64,000 bases of DNA from Mytilus galloprovincialis (GCF_965363235.1 NC_134850.1:36305102-36369101), one strand, 5' to 3'; positions 23,801 through 36,200 are shown, counted from the first letter of the stretch. Translations and numbers: made by a program. The notes: generated by a model from the letters alone, not told the origin.

Positions 23801-24355
23801 ACCAGGAGAATTCTTGATTCTATGCTTCTAAATGCAGCCGGAAAAAGCCTTACGCATGACGTGCTCAACACACTAATGGCAGAAGTTTCAGCAATAGTGA
23901 ACTCTAGACCTCTGGTACCGGTTTCAACAGATCCAGAGAATCCGTTAATATTAACTCCGGCTATGTTATTGACACAGAAAACCGACTACATATTCACCTC
24001 AGATCATCTTGGAGAATTCGATAAACGAGATCTATGTCTTGCCGAATGGAGACGAGTACAGGCTCTTGCCAGTGTTTTCTGGTCCCGTTGGAGGAAAGAG
24101 TACCTGCCGTTACTACAACGAAGACGAAAATGGACCGAAGATCGCCGTGATCTCATCGAAGGAGACGTCATTCTTCTAAAGGACAAAAACCTTTGTCGTA
24201 CCCAATGGCCCGTTGGAATTATAGTGAACTCATTTAAAAGTTCAGACGAACATGTCCGAAAAGCAGAAGTGCGAGTAATCGTTAATGGAAAAGCCACAAC
24301 CTACACACGCCCTATCGTGGACATGATTCTTCTCATCGAGAATGACTGTGTATGA
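17852..24355 (+). CDS. BEL/Pao gag-pol polyprotein (retrotransposon)
   Basis: A single frame of 2167 codons. Parts in order: a charged, coiled-coil-rich N-terminal gag region with heptad-like E/K/A repeats (about residues 195-330); a short run of ~20-residue peptide repeats around residues 425-480; a gag region of the DUF1759 type (about 490-660); Cys/His knuckles (about 745-790); an aspartic protease region (about 850-1000); a Pao-type reverse transcriptase with YVDDG (about 1150-1400); RNase H (about 1470-1610); an integrase zinc finger and catalytic core (about 1770-2020); and the C-terminal domain typical of Pao integrases. The order protease-RT-RNase H-integrase and the motifs place it in BEL/Pao rather than Gypsy or Copia. 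No envelope-like frame was seen. Confidence 0.93.
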   Translation: MPIYIMDPSHAEQQEEVQPPEGDVTEEPIENPSITTHIDENPETRRVRDLTEKGKGVYTEKRNKFCEELEALWSDITTQLLEITTPPNELQQVLTTQDNLVKACTNYRRLTDEYLDFLKRTRTLDSQKDIDACNLTLDLRLSKVELAMESLHEHRLALTKAKSTKTRTSGSKGKKTSHSGSSNVSDMSSLARRKRAKAEAAKSKIAFVEQHSLILQQEAMIEEQALFRQSEMEQEAARKKAEMEQEATLKKAEMERETTLKKANMEHEAEQEAIRRKAQIKQEAARVSREKAELKAQLNLLEARREAAAAEAEARILEYDDSQAFSDLPNEKEDPLQRVQDFVNKLPVSTAVKEVTGPQKKKQIPVHIELSHEAPAFVPSVALNLLSQTSAVLPSDTKSPEVTSIPDLGLVTGMQKLGLSDEIPAEHQKQGVKEAIPVLRTKQDVIEEIPVSHQKQGVIEEIPVAHQQQINPTSEITRFLLRKDLLFSRLTSFNDRAESFHTWKASFKNVTDELQVSDSEQIDLLIKWLGPESAKHAISIRASNANNPTIGIQRLWKRLDERYGAPEMLEASLRSKLDKFPTLTNKDNARLYELSDILSEIEYHKENPKLGCLLAYFDSPTGINPVIEKLPYGLQEKWITRASRYKSKHGAAFPPFTELSAFISEISRIKNDPGFIFGSKVTPNTKGAAPRFTSYPKTKVGTHKTAVEQQSGDASKQGLCILHNTKHSLNECRAFRAKSIEERKGLLKENNVCYKCCDSTKHRSRECNARISCKECGSKQHTTALHITRPQQPASSQSSSPKQAYGGEPTESAETKSTSVNSICTEICKDTYSGKSCAKILPVNVYHKDNQYKVIRMYAIIDDQSNRSLASPEFFNLFDVKDKPENYTLSTCSGKVVTSGKRGRGFVMESINGNDKFDLPVLIECDHVPNNRDEIPTPEVTMHHPHLRELRASIPPIEENCQILLLIGRDLIEAHHVLDQRIGPPRTPYAQQLKLGWVVIGETCINKQHVPLELNVKITNILPTGQPSTFQPCTSKFDIRENYTDLVKKDLQSPLFEKTKDDDKPGMSYEDKMFMRQMDNEFVRDSEGSWVAPLPFRVPRQPLPSNKPQALHRANMLDASLNRNPVKREHFLTFMSKILDNNHAELAPPLGEHEECWYLPLFGVYHPKKPDQIRGVFDSSAKCNGVSLNSVLLTGPDLTNDLLGVLLRFRKEMVAVTADVQHMFHCFVVRKDHRNYLRFLWHKNNDLQENLVEFRMRVHVFGNSPSPAVATLGLRKAAQASEQEFGSHVTSFVTRDFYVDDGLTSCPTKEEAVKLMKDTQQALAKYGNLRLHKFASNCAEVMSAFHASDLASNLKDLDLECDSKPLQRSLGLSWDVNTDNFLFQLSSENKPITRRGILSTINSLYDPLGFLAPVIIKGKLLLRKIVSETVDWDQPLSDDTAAEWKSWRDTLNDIETLRMPRTYVPYLSKTTTKELHVFSDASEKAIAAVAYLRTTNSSGEPNIGFILGKAKVAPTSGHTIPRLELSAAVLAVEITQTIVDNLDLHIDTVKFYTDSKVVLGYISNETRRFFIYVANRVEKIRKFSSPSQWNYVPTNRNPADSGTRSVPAHEIHSSEWLLGPRQLLSSEQKNSEDIYQLIDPEKDGEIRTTVNVAKTFATLEHKGIGTERFNRFSNWTSLVRAIAFLERFSRLHRSKQAAPVTSLEGFSNAENFILISAQYEVYGDEIDCIKRREQIHKRSPIANLNPFVDERGLLRVGGRIAKSDLNLREKKPLIVPGRHHIATLLVRHYHDTIKHQGRHFTDGAIRSAGFWIVGAKRLISSIIHKCVTCRKLRGKTEIQIMSDLPEDRLEPSPPFTNVGIDTFGPWTIVSRKTRGGYANSKRWAILFTCLVTRAVHIELIEEMSSSAFINAVRRFAAIRGQVKIFRSDRGTNFIGAIDDLKIDSINVEDGPFKNFLYNSGTTWIFNPPHSSHMGGAWERMIGITRRILDSMLLNAAGKSLTHDVLNTLMAEVSAIVNSRPLVPVSTDPENPLILTPAMLLTQKTDYIFTSDHLGEFDKRDLCLAEWRRVQALASVFWSRWRKEYLPLLQRRRKWTEDRRDLIEGDVILLKDKNLCRTQWPVGIIVNSFKSSDEHVRKAEVRVIVNGKATTYTRPIVDMILLIENDCV

Positions 24356-24450
24356 TAAATATTATAGTGATACTTTGGATTTATATAATCAGATATTTTA
24401 GTGTGTGATATATTTGAAATAGTGATATCAGTTAGACATCAGACGGGGAG

Positions 24451-25002
24451 TATTCTGTTCCACATTCTATGTTTATTTCTTGTTTTCATTTTATCCGGAA
24501 CAAATTGAACTGGACCGATTTCTTAAATCACCGTATTTATCGACCACTTTTAATTTCTGTGACACCGTCCGCATCAATATTTCAACACATGGAAAATGGA
24601 CGACATTTCTACTTTCTGAGGAAATCGTGACATACCACTGTCAAGTACGTTTGATTCATTCATAAACTGTGATAAATTAATTTGTTTAACTCCGATATTT
24701 TTGGATAAGTGATTTATAAATACATACGAACTGTAAGTTATTTATTTCCGAGAAATGAACTGTAAATTCTACTTTCGTTTTTGACTCGATTAATAATCTT
24801 GTATTTAACTTTCATATTTAATTCGTACACATTGTAAAATATTGTATTTTTATTTCTTTCAGTTTACCAATCTACTGACTATTATGTAACCCTTTCTGGT
24901 GGAAGTTATAATTACAATTTCAAACAAGTTGTGTTCGTTATATCTTCATCGAGATTGCGATTGCAGTCACCTGGTTAAGCTAGTTGAGTCCGGCTCAGCA
25001 TA
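24451..25002 (+). repeat. 3' LTR of the BEL/Pao element
   Basis: 552 bp, preceded by the purine tract and followed by AAGAG (25003-25007). Matches the 5' LTR throughout by eye. Confidence 0.9.
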
Positions 25003-25009
25003 AAGAGAT

Positions 25010-25200
25010 TATAGAGGGAGGCAGGACCTTTTTCGAAACGTCGGGATCGGGTGTTTTTATGCTTAGGGGGATCCGGGAATATATTTTTCGATTTCGGGAT
25101 TTCGGGATATGAATTTCTTTAAATTCTGCATCTCGGGATTTCATGTTTTTAAGCCCGGGATTTCGGAATCACGATCCCTCCAACCACCCCTCAATCAGCC
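25010..25200. repeat. CGGGATTT-rich internally repetitive segment
   Basis: Multiple copies of CGGGATTTCGGGAT-like words on the plus strand, with partial inverted pairing between GGGATCGGG and CCCGGGAT words and between the GGAGGCAGG left edge and the CCTCC right edge. Possibly a small MITE; no coding potential. Confidence 0.4.
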
Positions 25201-26111
25201 TTAGACGGTCTTAGTCATTTATACAAGATTCATAACCTACCATTGGCATGTTAATAAGGCTCTCAAAAGAAAAATCACTGATGGGTGTCCCAGAAGCATA
25301 TTTTATTAGACTACTAATGGTCTATATATAAGCAGTTACATTTATTGCATGTTTGAAACGGTGCAATTTTTTAATTCAATTTGACTTTTACCAAAAGATG
25401 CATTGTAGCAAAGGAGAAGAATAATTATTGTGGTCTGAGTCCAGAAACACGAAAATAATTGAATTTAACAGAAAAGAAACAAATATCGGACTTTGGAAAA
25501 AGGGAGAGGGCTTTTGATAACTTTTATGAAATTCTCCATACATAATATGTTTTACAAAAAAAACCATCCTACAACAGTTCACAAGCTGTAACTGCCCGCG
25601 ATTTCGCGAGTGTGTTCTAGTCTGATTTAAAATTCAAATTAAAATTCTATTTATTACAAAATCCACACAATCAAACGTACGCCTCAGTTTGGTACGGGTT
25701 TGTTCCTGAGTGTCTGAGAAGTCTAGGGATTGCCTATTTCTAGAACTTGAACAACCATTAGATGGTATAATTCAAAAAGTCACCACGACCAATATTTACA
25801 TGACTTCTTTCTTAATCAAATGCCCCTGGTATGTCTGCATTTAACAAACAAAAACAGTGATCCATATTTTCAGTTGTTATGTTTGTGATAAGATAACAAA
25901 GAAAATATCATTACACAGTACAGAACTATGTTTATTTTCAATCTATGAGTTTGAATGTCCCTAGCTCTGGTATCTTTCGTTCCTCTGTTGATCCAAATAC
26001 TGCAAATTCAGAAAGCAAAACACTTTTTAGCAGTGTTGCAAGTTAAAGAATGACTAGATAAATGTCAAAGCAGAATTAATAGTACAGGGATGTCATACTC
26101 GCACTATCAAT
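25201..26111. other. Spacer, no gene seen
   Basis: Reading both strands gave no exon-like block with splice sites or recognisable protein. One minus-strand frame at 25388-25582 is judged a chance frame. Confidence 0.4.
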
Positions 26112-26862
26112 AATGTGTCCCCAGTACACGGATGCCCCATCCCCACTATCATTTTCTATGTTCAGTGGACCGTGAAAATGGGATAACAAGAATGTGCTCA
26201 TAGTACACGGATGCCCCACTCGCACCATCATTTTCTATGTTTAGTGGAACCTGAAAGTGGGTTAAAATCTCTAATTTGGCATTTAAATTTGAAAGATCAT
26301 ATCATAGGAAACATGCATACTAAGTTTCAAGTTGATTGGAATACAACTTCATCAAAAACTATCTTGACCAAAAACTTTAACATGAAATTTGCACTATCAT
26401 TTTCTATGTTCAGTGAACCATGAAATTGGGATCAAAACTCTAATTTGGCATTAAAATTAGAAAGATCATATCATAGGGCACATGTGTCCTAAGTTGTTGA
26501 TTGGACACAAAAACTACCTTGACCAGAAAATTTAACCTTAAGCGGGACAGACGGATGAACGGACGGATGAACGAACCAGACCAGAAAACATAATGCCCCT
26601 CTACTATCGTAGGTGGGGCATAAAAATCTCTAATTTGGCATTAAAATTAGAAAGATCATATCATAGGGAACATGTTTACTAAGTTTCAAGTTGATTGGAC
26701 TAAACCTTTATCAAAAACAACCTCGACCAAAAACTTTAACCCGAAGCGGGACGAACAAACGGGAGAACGGACGGACGAACTGACGGACGAACAGACGGAT
26801 GAACGGACGAACGAACGGATGCACAGATCAGAAAACATAATGCCCATAAATGGGGCATAATA
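26112..26862 (+). repeat. Dispersed repeat, two to three imperfect copies with ACGGACGAAC ends
   Basis: The same family as 16778-16975 and 51093-51580. Blocks AATGTGTCC..AGTACACGGATGCCCCA, TTTCTATGTTCAGTGGACC, AAAATTAGAAAGATCATATC and ACTTTAACCCGAAGCGGGAC recur within it. Two copies end in GAAAACATAATGCCC followed by a GTGGGGCATAA or ATGGGGCATAA terminus. Confidence 0.65.
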
Positions 26863-26962
26863 AAATACGTATTAGGAGTCAATTGAAATAATACAAGTCA
26901 AAGGCAACCCCAACAGCGAGACATCGAACGATAGTACAATACAATAATACATTACAAATATT

Positions 26963-26968
26963 TTTATT
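26963..26968 (-). promoter_or_regulatory. Candidate poly(A) signal of the SLC23 gene
   Basis: AATAAA on the minus strand about 240 nt past the SLC23 stop codon. No closer canonical signal was seen. Confidence 0.4.
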
Positions 26969-27207
26969 ATAATAACATTGTGCATAACAAGAATATGTGT
27001 AATATTGAAATATTTCAATTGAATGACACCCGGCCCAACGGACCTATTGCTACAAGTCACTTTGAATAGATACTATTATTCATACAGTTTTTGAATATTT
27101 TTGTGACTTAAATAATTTATAATTTTTTGAACATATTTTGATATCCTATGGCGTCGTATTGATTGTCTACAGTTTTAAACCATTTTAGTTTTATATGTTA
27201 ATATCAG

Positions 27208-30200
27208 TCATTGTTGTTTCTGTCTTCTAAATGTTGGTGAAAATGGTATAAATCTTGTGAAAGATATTCTTTCAAGAAGGCGAGTGATGGCGGGTATCTC
27301 ATAAACCTCCGCTGAATCTTCTGTTTCTCCCATTGGTTCTCCACATTCTTCCTCTATCCCTCCTGTAGCCCAACCCACCAGGCCTCTCTCTTTCAAAGTT
27401 CCTTAAATTAAAATTTTCTTATAGTGATTTGTACATTCATCATTCAAACTATAATTTATAGTATAAACCTTATTTTGCATGTTAAGTTTTGCTAATAGAT
27501 ATAGGAAGGTGTGGTATGAGTGCCAATGAGACAACTCTCCATCCAAGTCACAATTTATAAAAGTAAACATAATTACACTCTCCACAATCATATACTAGAA
27601 TCTGTTACATCTGCTAAGTACTTAGGCATCACATTACAATCAAACCTTAAATGGGACAAACACATAGATGACAATATATCAAAGGCCAACAAAACTCTCA
27701 GCTTCCTTCGAAGAAATCTGAAAACATCAAATCAAAACATCAAGAGCCAGGCATACCAAGCACTTGTCCGTCCCAAACTCGAATACTCTTGCTCAGTTTG
27801 GGACCCCCACACTTCAGAATCTATTTCAAAGATAGAGATGGTCCAAAGGCGAGCTGCTCGGTATGCCTGCAACAGGTATCATAATACTAGTAGTGTATCA
27901 AACATGCTGAACACACTAAACTGGCCTATTTTGACACAACGCAGACTGCGTGCACGACTGGTTATGATGTACAAGATCACACATCAACTTGTTGCTATAC
28001 CATCTAGCACAATTCTCATTCCATCAGACTCAAGAACCAGAAAACATCATCCTCACACCTTCAGACATATTTATACATCAAAAGACTCGTACAGATTTTC
28101 ATTCTTCCCATACACAATAACTCAATGGAATCTTTTACCAACCACAGTAGTAAATACACAGACAGTCGACTCTTTCAGAGATCAGCTAACATATGCTGTT
28201 CTCTCCACTATTATTTAAAAAACTTCATCTCATGTACATAGTTTTAATCACTACATCTGTTCTTTGCACTGTTTGTAAATATAACTTAATTTTAATAAAT
28301 AGGCCACGTATGCACCAGTTATTAATCATCTTTATTCAGATGGAAAACTGGAAAACTTAAAGAAGAAGAAGAAGAAACCATTATAGGTCAAGGTACGGTC
28401 TTCAACACGGAGACTGTATACCAATCTTTCAATTAGATAGTCTTCGTGCGTGTGGCCTTCAACAATGAACAAAACCCACACCGCACAGTAAACTATTTAT
28501 GTTATAAAAGGTCCCGAAACTGGTCAAGGCCACTATGAAAACATTGACTGATTAACGGATATTATCCCCGGAGAAGTGTTTTTTTTTTATGTTTTTCGTA
28601 TGAATTACATTTGAGAGTATAAATTGGATTTACAGAATAGAGACAAATAGGATTAAATATAGAATAAAGGACCTGAAATATTATCAAAAGAGAAAACTGA
28701 AAATAACCAATAATGAATAAGGGATAACGGGGTTCTGAAGTATAAAGAATAGAGAAAAATGGCGAAAATGAACAAAAAATAGAAAATGTGATGGTCTAAA
28801 ATTTAAAGAAAAAACACGAAGGACTCCCAATCCAGACTTCTCATATAGCAAATAATGGACACTTATACTCACCAGGAACTGTGTTATCAAGGAAACATGC
28901 TGTAAATCCACCAGAAAGATTAGGATTGCTCAGTACCATTTCCAAAAATTCATCAAGCTCTTGAATTCCTGAAGCACAAATAGGAAAAATGTTCACTCGA
29001 GTAAAATATATAAGAGTATGATATAAAAATGAACATGCATGAGCTGAAATACAGGAACAGACAAAAGTCCGAATATTTCAAAATGAATCTCACATAAAGA
29101 TAGTCGTTATAAATTGAAGCATTTGATGAATTTGAAGACTATGCGAGTGAAACAAAATTCAGTAAAATTTACTATACATTTTATTTTTAAACACCCACTT
29201 ATAGTGCACACCTACAGTTACTAACCTTCTATATAGTTTGACCTCTGGTGGAGGGTTGTCTCATTTTAAATCATACTACAGAGTGGTGTGTTTAAAATAT
29301 GTAGGTCTCGATGTAGGTGCGCTACTCACCTGTTTTTATAGAAGCCACGTTATTTGAAGCCCAGAAAGGTATCATCAATCCAATCATTATGGCAATGCCA
29401 ATAATAGACAAATTCCTACTTGAATTTATGTCTATATACTGTACATTTGACATTATTAATCCTATAAACATTCCAAATCCTAAAACTTGCACTCCTCCTA
29501 ATACTGGATAAGGTATAGTTATAAACACAGCAGCGAATTTACCAACTATCGCACAAACTATCAACATCAGAGCAAATACCTGATAAACAAAACGACTGGC
29601 AACCTGGAAAACAAAAAAAAAAAAATCATTGTCAAAACTAATAGGTTTAGCCAATCTTTTTCTTCAGATAATGTCTATCAGGAATATGACAATTGTAAGT
29701 ATGCATTCGTTCCATTGGTTAATATCGATGATCGTTTGATTTTGTCTTGTTTAAAGGACTATTGATTAGTTCTCGTCCTGTACATGCATGAAATGTTTGC
29801 CACTGGACGATAATTAATCATTAATCAATTAAATGGATTGAAATGCTACTGTTTTTCGGTCCAACTGTATATTGCTTCCTCAGACAAAACTCATTTATTT
29901 TCTCACAAATATTCTTTTAAAATGTTAATTGAATAAAACCTATAGTGCTAAGATATAAAAATGACATCAAACATCATATCTTAACAGGAGAAGAATAGCA
30001 CTAAAAGGATATAGATAACCTTCTCATGCCTGACCCATCTCAATCTTTTATGGAATAACACTTTTTTTTTTAAAGCGCTTAAATATCTTTTTCAAATTGT
30101 AACGATTTAATATAGCTGTTTATTTCTTGTTCATTTTTCCATTATCGTTTCTACGGACGGTATCCAAGTGCAAGTTTTATTTACTCTACCCTCTCTACCT

Positions 30201-33200
30201 ACTCCTTTTTGTACCCACTTAACATAATTTATACATAATTATCATAATATAAATTCATGTAGTTTATTAAATCGAAAACAATTCTTTTATAATGGCCATC
30301 AAATTGGTAGCCTTATCAAAGCAAATACCCGTGTTATACCAATACAGCCGATGTGAGACCCAAATGTTGTTGTTCCATGTCCAGTTCCGAAGATTCCGGA
30401 AACAGCACACATAATTCCTTCTACACTGATTCCTCGATTAACTGCATGCACGGGTGGAGGAGGGATATGTGACATTTTGGCACATGCGTAATAGTCTGCA
30501 ATCGAGTCTACTACCGATGTAAATGTTGCAGTTAAGTATGCAACGAATATTCCAGAATTAAAACCGATGCCACCAAATTGCCCTGTAAGAAATAAAAACA
30601 CTTAAATAAGAACATTTAAAACATACTATGGAGACTTAAACAGTTCTAAAGAGGACAGTTGCCAATGTTGAATTTGGTGTCGTTATATTGTTTTGATTCG
30701 AGCAAAAAATCAATAAAGCAACGGAATATCTTATTATCCGCCTAGTTCTTAAAAAATATTGAAGATATATTTGTTTTCTTCATTTTTAAAAGCCATATAT
30801 AAGTGGTATGTTTCAGATAACATTCAGATAGCGCGCAATATATTCCTTGTGCATTATCTTTTTTTTTTTCCCTTAGCCTAACTTCTAAATTAAATTTCAT
30901 CGTAAAATTAGGGCAACATTAGTTCAATTATCAAGAATTAATAAAGATGAAATACACCCAGGCAAACAAAAAAATGGAGCTAGACTGCATAAGTCACCAA
31001 GGCTAGCGTCACCTATACCATGCCTGCTTCGCCTGCCGTATGAATCATGACTCAGTCAAAACTTTCCAATCGAGACAAGAGAAAATCGGTTAAATTGCAA
31101 TCTTCCATTTTCTGTGGAATGTTTTCATCTTTCTTTTTTCCTTCTTTTCTTCATGGTGCTTATTGTCATTTTTTCCTTTGTTTCTTCAAGGTTCTGATTA
31201 TCTTTTACCTAGTTGTTTCCATGGTGCTAATCGTCATTTTTCTTTGTTTTCTTCGTGGTGCTTATTGTCCTTTTTTCCGTTGTTTTTCTTCAAGGTGCCG
31301 ATTGTCCTTTTTCGAGTTTTCTTCATTGTGCTGATTGTCTTTTCCTTGTTTTGTTAATTGTTCTGATTGTCAGTTTTCCTTGTTTTCTTCATGGTGCTAA
31401 TTGTCATTTTTCTCTTGTTTTCTTCATGGTTCTGATTGTCATTTTTTCCTAGTTTTCTTCGTAATGTTGATTTGTCTTTTTTTTCGACTTATTATTTTAA
31501 CCTCAATCTTTGTCGTTATTGTTGTTCTTGTGTTGAAAGTTCTTTTTCATTTCATTTCAATGAATGTTTTTTTTTTTAAATGTACCTGGATGGGGCAAAT
31601 AAAACCAAGGCGTTGTTTCAATAACATGACTTCTAGCATCTGTTCTGGCTTCGTATTCTTTCTGGGTTTTATCATTTGATAGGACTCCTGCTGATGTAAA
31701 TATTGCAGCAATGCTCCAGCCTACCAATATGGCGATCAACATCTGCATAATATAACAGACTAATTTAGAATTAATTATAACATGATTGAGATGGGATGTG
31801 AGAAGCAATCAAAACATAACTTTTTGTCTTACAAGTAAACTTTGAGACGACAACACACAACAAACAAGCAGAATACTTCAGTTTTTAATATTAATTAATT
31901 ATGGGGAAAACCTGTTTTCTAATTCGACATAGAACTTTATTACATAGGTAACAAGCGTGGACACAGATGAGTGTGGATAGTATGTTTGGATGTTTGACAG
32001 TGTCTTATGACAAAAGGAGTTCTATGTTTTTCCTATATGGTGTTATTAACTGTGTTGCATGATGACAACTAATCTGAGCATAAGAAGTGTTGTTTATTTA
32101 ATAGTTAGTTTTTATGCTAAAGACGGGCATGGAAGAGACAGTAATTACATTACTTACCAAATGATTATGATAGAATATGTTCCACATGTTTGATTTTGGA
32201 TACATTTTGTAGCTAGGAGAGCAACGCAAGATAGGTTCATTTGTTCATGTTTTTTTTCTTAATGGGAGATGATACCTAGATTTTTACATGGGTAACAAAA
32301 TTAGTGTCGGTATCATATGAAGAGTAAATACTAAGAAAATACATTCAAACGGACCTATCACATTATTATAATAATTATTTGTAGATTTGTGAATCAAATG
32401 ACATAAAAGTTACATACAGATAAAACTTGTTGTAACGGATATCTAACGATGTGAAATCCTCTGTCACTTGTCCAGAAAGGTAATGGCATTCTCCATCCAG
32501 CTAAGTATAAAGATGTGATCAAGGAAATTATCACTGACCTGTAAAACAAAAGTGCGCTTATGTATTTATTTTTATACTGCAATTAGCCAACTATAGTACA
32601 CATGTACCACATTTATACATACAAATTGGAATTGTACAAATAGAGCCTCGATCATGTTTGCCTACTTTATTGTTTAGCGAACAGCAATGTTAATAGGCTT
32701 TAGTTTACGATGTTTTGTTATATTTTGGATGAATAAATATCAAAATTGCGCTGTTGGACTATCTTCAAGCTTTCCTAATTTGGTGATCTGTTTAGCAATC
32801 ATTTAGAATGTTAGAGTCTACACAATAAACTGTGACACTGTAATTTGAAGTGAAGATTGGAAGCCTCTTTGAAAATGACATCTGCCTTAAATTTCTTGAA
32901 TATGATCATTACTGAAAAGATCTAAAACTTGACCATTTTGGCATTTTCCACCATTTTAATAAACTATTTTAGTGCGTATACTTGCTTTTTATGTCAGCTT
33001 CTTAATATGTGCTAGGTTTTTGCTGTTTGTAATTATTTATTTGCATGCCAGACTTTATTTTATTTGCTGCTGAACTACAACCAGACGCTCCAAATAGCTT
33101 TCCATAGACAGTTGTGCCATATAGGCCGTTGTTTGAGATTAGACATAAACCCCAACGTAAGAGGCTCCGTGTAAACGTTCATGTCACCGTGGTCGTGGTA

Positions 33201-36200
33201 ACCCTAGTAGAAACTTGTTGGATATGTTATTATTATACTACTTTTTGTATAAGTTTTTATATTCGATACAAAAAAATCATTTGACATCATGTTTGATATC
33301 ATGCCGAATTCACTGAAATTCTACCATATTTGAAATAGGTATTTCTTAGAAAACCATGGTCTCACCCTGAAATCTTATTCAAAACAAGCAAATATATAAA
33401 ATCAATCCAACAGAAGTATTTATCTTACATGCTAGATATACCCCAGTGTATAGCACAAAAGTTCGCCATTATTTTAAAAACGGCTAAGGCAATGAGCAGA
33501 ATGGTTGGAATGACTGTGATTGGTCCAATAAATCTCATCAGAAATCCTACCATTCCTGTTAATCCTAAAAATGCGTGAATACATCCTGCTGCAATTAAGG
33601 ATCCTGAAAGCTGTAAATAATAAAACATTTAACACATAGTCGGTCACTGCATGGTCAAAATTATTTTTTTTAATCATTTTTTATACAAAGCAAGGTCAAG
33701 AGACTAAAACTGTTTACAGAGTGCTATTAGTTTTGTCTATTAGTGTTTTTAAGGAAATGCACGGCTTTAAAAAAATAAAGCTATTGTTTGTTTTACTAAA
33801 ATTATCTTATGTTTGCTGCTTATAGAGTAAGAGTTTGCAGATCTAGAGAGAACATTGTTTGTTCATAATGTTTATTGACAATGCATTGTCATCTTTGCTA
33901 TGCTCTTTTAGTAATTCAAGGAGGGTTGAACAGAGCAGTTCCAACGTTTGATAATGCTAGTGGAAGACATGCAGATAACGGATGCATCTCATTAACTTCA
34001 ATCATCTTACTAAGTATGGTTTTTGGCTATCTACTTTGTGTATGTTGATATTGATTTCAATTAACCGTTCATATTTTTCAAATTCAAAATACCACATTCA
34101 TTATGTATACTCACAATTGTAAACCTTGGATATATTATCGTCTCTCGTATATGTTCTTTTGTGTTGTTAAAATATGCAAAACTTTGGTTTACTAAAAAAC
34201 AAGACATTTTTCAATTAAAATAGTTGATTTGTTAACAAAATATTATTGTTTTGAAGAAACTTAGATCGAGTTATTTGTGAATTTTTGTCAGGATTTAAAA
34301 CAAGGAATATTAAAACATTAAAATGTATTGTTCTCGCAAGGTTTTCAAACACCCAATGCATAAATATCAATTTAAGACAAACTTATACATAGGAAAGACA
34401 TATGTAACCACTTTTTAGAATCTATATTAAAAGTGATAACAAATTATATAATAAGGGTGTTTTAATACTGTACTCAGCCACGTTCGGTCTGGTTTTCAAA
34501 TGCGTCCATGTGCGTAAAAGATGGATCTGCATGACAGTTTAAACTTTTGATCCTGTATATTGAAAAAAAAAACTATATTTCAAGTGGCAGACACAATTAC
34601 CCTCTCTGTATCTGTGTGACTATTTTTTCAGATTCTATGACATGGGTTTTCAGGACGAAGTCAATAACACAGCCTTTGAAAACTAAAACAGCCATTGAAA
34701 ACTAAAAGAGTAAAAAAAAAACACAATGCAAACTTATATTTAGAAGCAGAAGCAATAACAATCAATTTAGATCTAAAGTAGAGATAAACCTCCTGCAGTC
34801 CAAAAAAGGCACCCGTATTCGTTGCAAGTAAAAATTAAAAGTTCATGCATTAAATTATTCAAGTTTACCTTTCGATGGAGAAAAATAACCTACCGCCTGT
34901 GTTGTTCAGAAAACTATTGTGATCTGAGTTACATTTCCACTCTTCTAGGTTTGTTATAGCTAGTAGCGGTATAATGTAGGATGTTGTTGGTCCTTGATAA
35001 ACAGGCATTCTGAAAGTGTAATGAGTAATGATAATTGAATCCATCAAAAGTGGAAAGCAATAGGGATATCAGAATAAGTGTATAAAGGAACAAGCTTAAT
35101 AAATCACAATAATCGAAATCGCATCATCGATTCCCGAATAATTAGATTGTTAGACAGTTTTGGAATGGATCCATATTGTTGTAGGTTGTAATTGCCATAT
35201 ACAATATGGGTTTTGGTCTTGTTAAAGATTGGTACCATATACGTTGTGAGTATATTGGTGTTTGTTGTAGGATGTTACAATATACAGTATGGGTATTGGT
35301 CTTTGTTGAAGGTTTTAACCATATACAGTAGGGGTATTGTTCTATATTCCGAACACACAAGAATAAAGTGGAACTCGTCCTAAATACATTGACTACATAC
35401 TAATGATACTTTGCGTAAACGATTCATTACGGTTACATTCAGCTAATTACCTTACACCAAATGTAACTTGTACAAATGTTGTCAAACCACTCAATAAAAT
35501 TGTAGTTGATAATAATCTAGCTTTCAATTCGTCATCATCCCGAGCACAAGTTACCTCTGCTACCAATATTACAAGTGTCAGATTCCATGGCAATGCCAAC
35601 AGTGTGTTCTAAAAATACAACCAAAGCTAAAAGATGATATATGATGATGTCCAAAAATGACTTCGATCTGTTTACGGGAATCCAAGAAAATTCGCCATCA
35701 CGTCACAAAATTGCAATGATTTAACCTGAATTCATCCACTTTACTTTTGTACAGATATAAACTTTACTCTTTGTCTTTTAGTAGAGTGCACAAAGAAGAA
35801 AAATATCTCCTGATTTTGCAGATAATTAAGATAAGAAGCTTATTTTCAATCTTTAGTTAGTTAATTTACATATAGCTACCTTTTGATTTCAACATGCTCG
35901 CAAAACGAGTATTGATAGATCCGAATCACTGAATTCTTAATTCAGATAAGTCTATTTTTCATTTTCCCCCACAAAATGATTCATGTGTAGTTAATTTTTT
36001 TACTATCTTAAACTAGAAAAAATGAAACTGTCCAGCAAAACAGTGGTTTTGATTTGTTATCCGTTAATGTCGTTCCAAGTTCATAGCAGGATTTGGTGAA
36101 AATATAGGACGAGGTATGTTAAATCTAATTCTGTGATATAAACTTTTTTCAAGGTAATTGAACTTAAACTTCTGTGACCATGAATATATATCCAATACTA

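Larger units (their letters stand above)
17166..25002 (+). mobile_element. BEL/Pao-family LTR retrotransposon, looks whole
   Basis: A 7.8-kb element with two 552-bp LTRs (17166-17717 and 24451-25002) and one long gag-pol frame between them. It is bordered by a 5-bp duplication AAGAG. The LTRs start TAT and end ATA, and read as identical by eye, so insertion must be very recent on an evolutionary scale. A purine-rich tract (GACGGGGAG) lies directly before the 3' LTR, as expected for plus-strand priming. A tRNA primer site after the 5' LTR was not identified. No break was noticed. It sits between the TLC pair and the SLC23 gene, in the opposite orientation to both. Confidence 0.93.

Noticed and set aside
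31047-31679. Hydrophobic, Phe/Cys-rich plus-strand frames that look like membrane proteins
   Set aside because: They are translations of a T-rich minisatellite in an SLC23 intron, partly antisense to the exon at 31586-31742.
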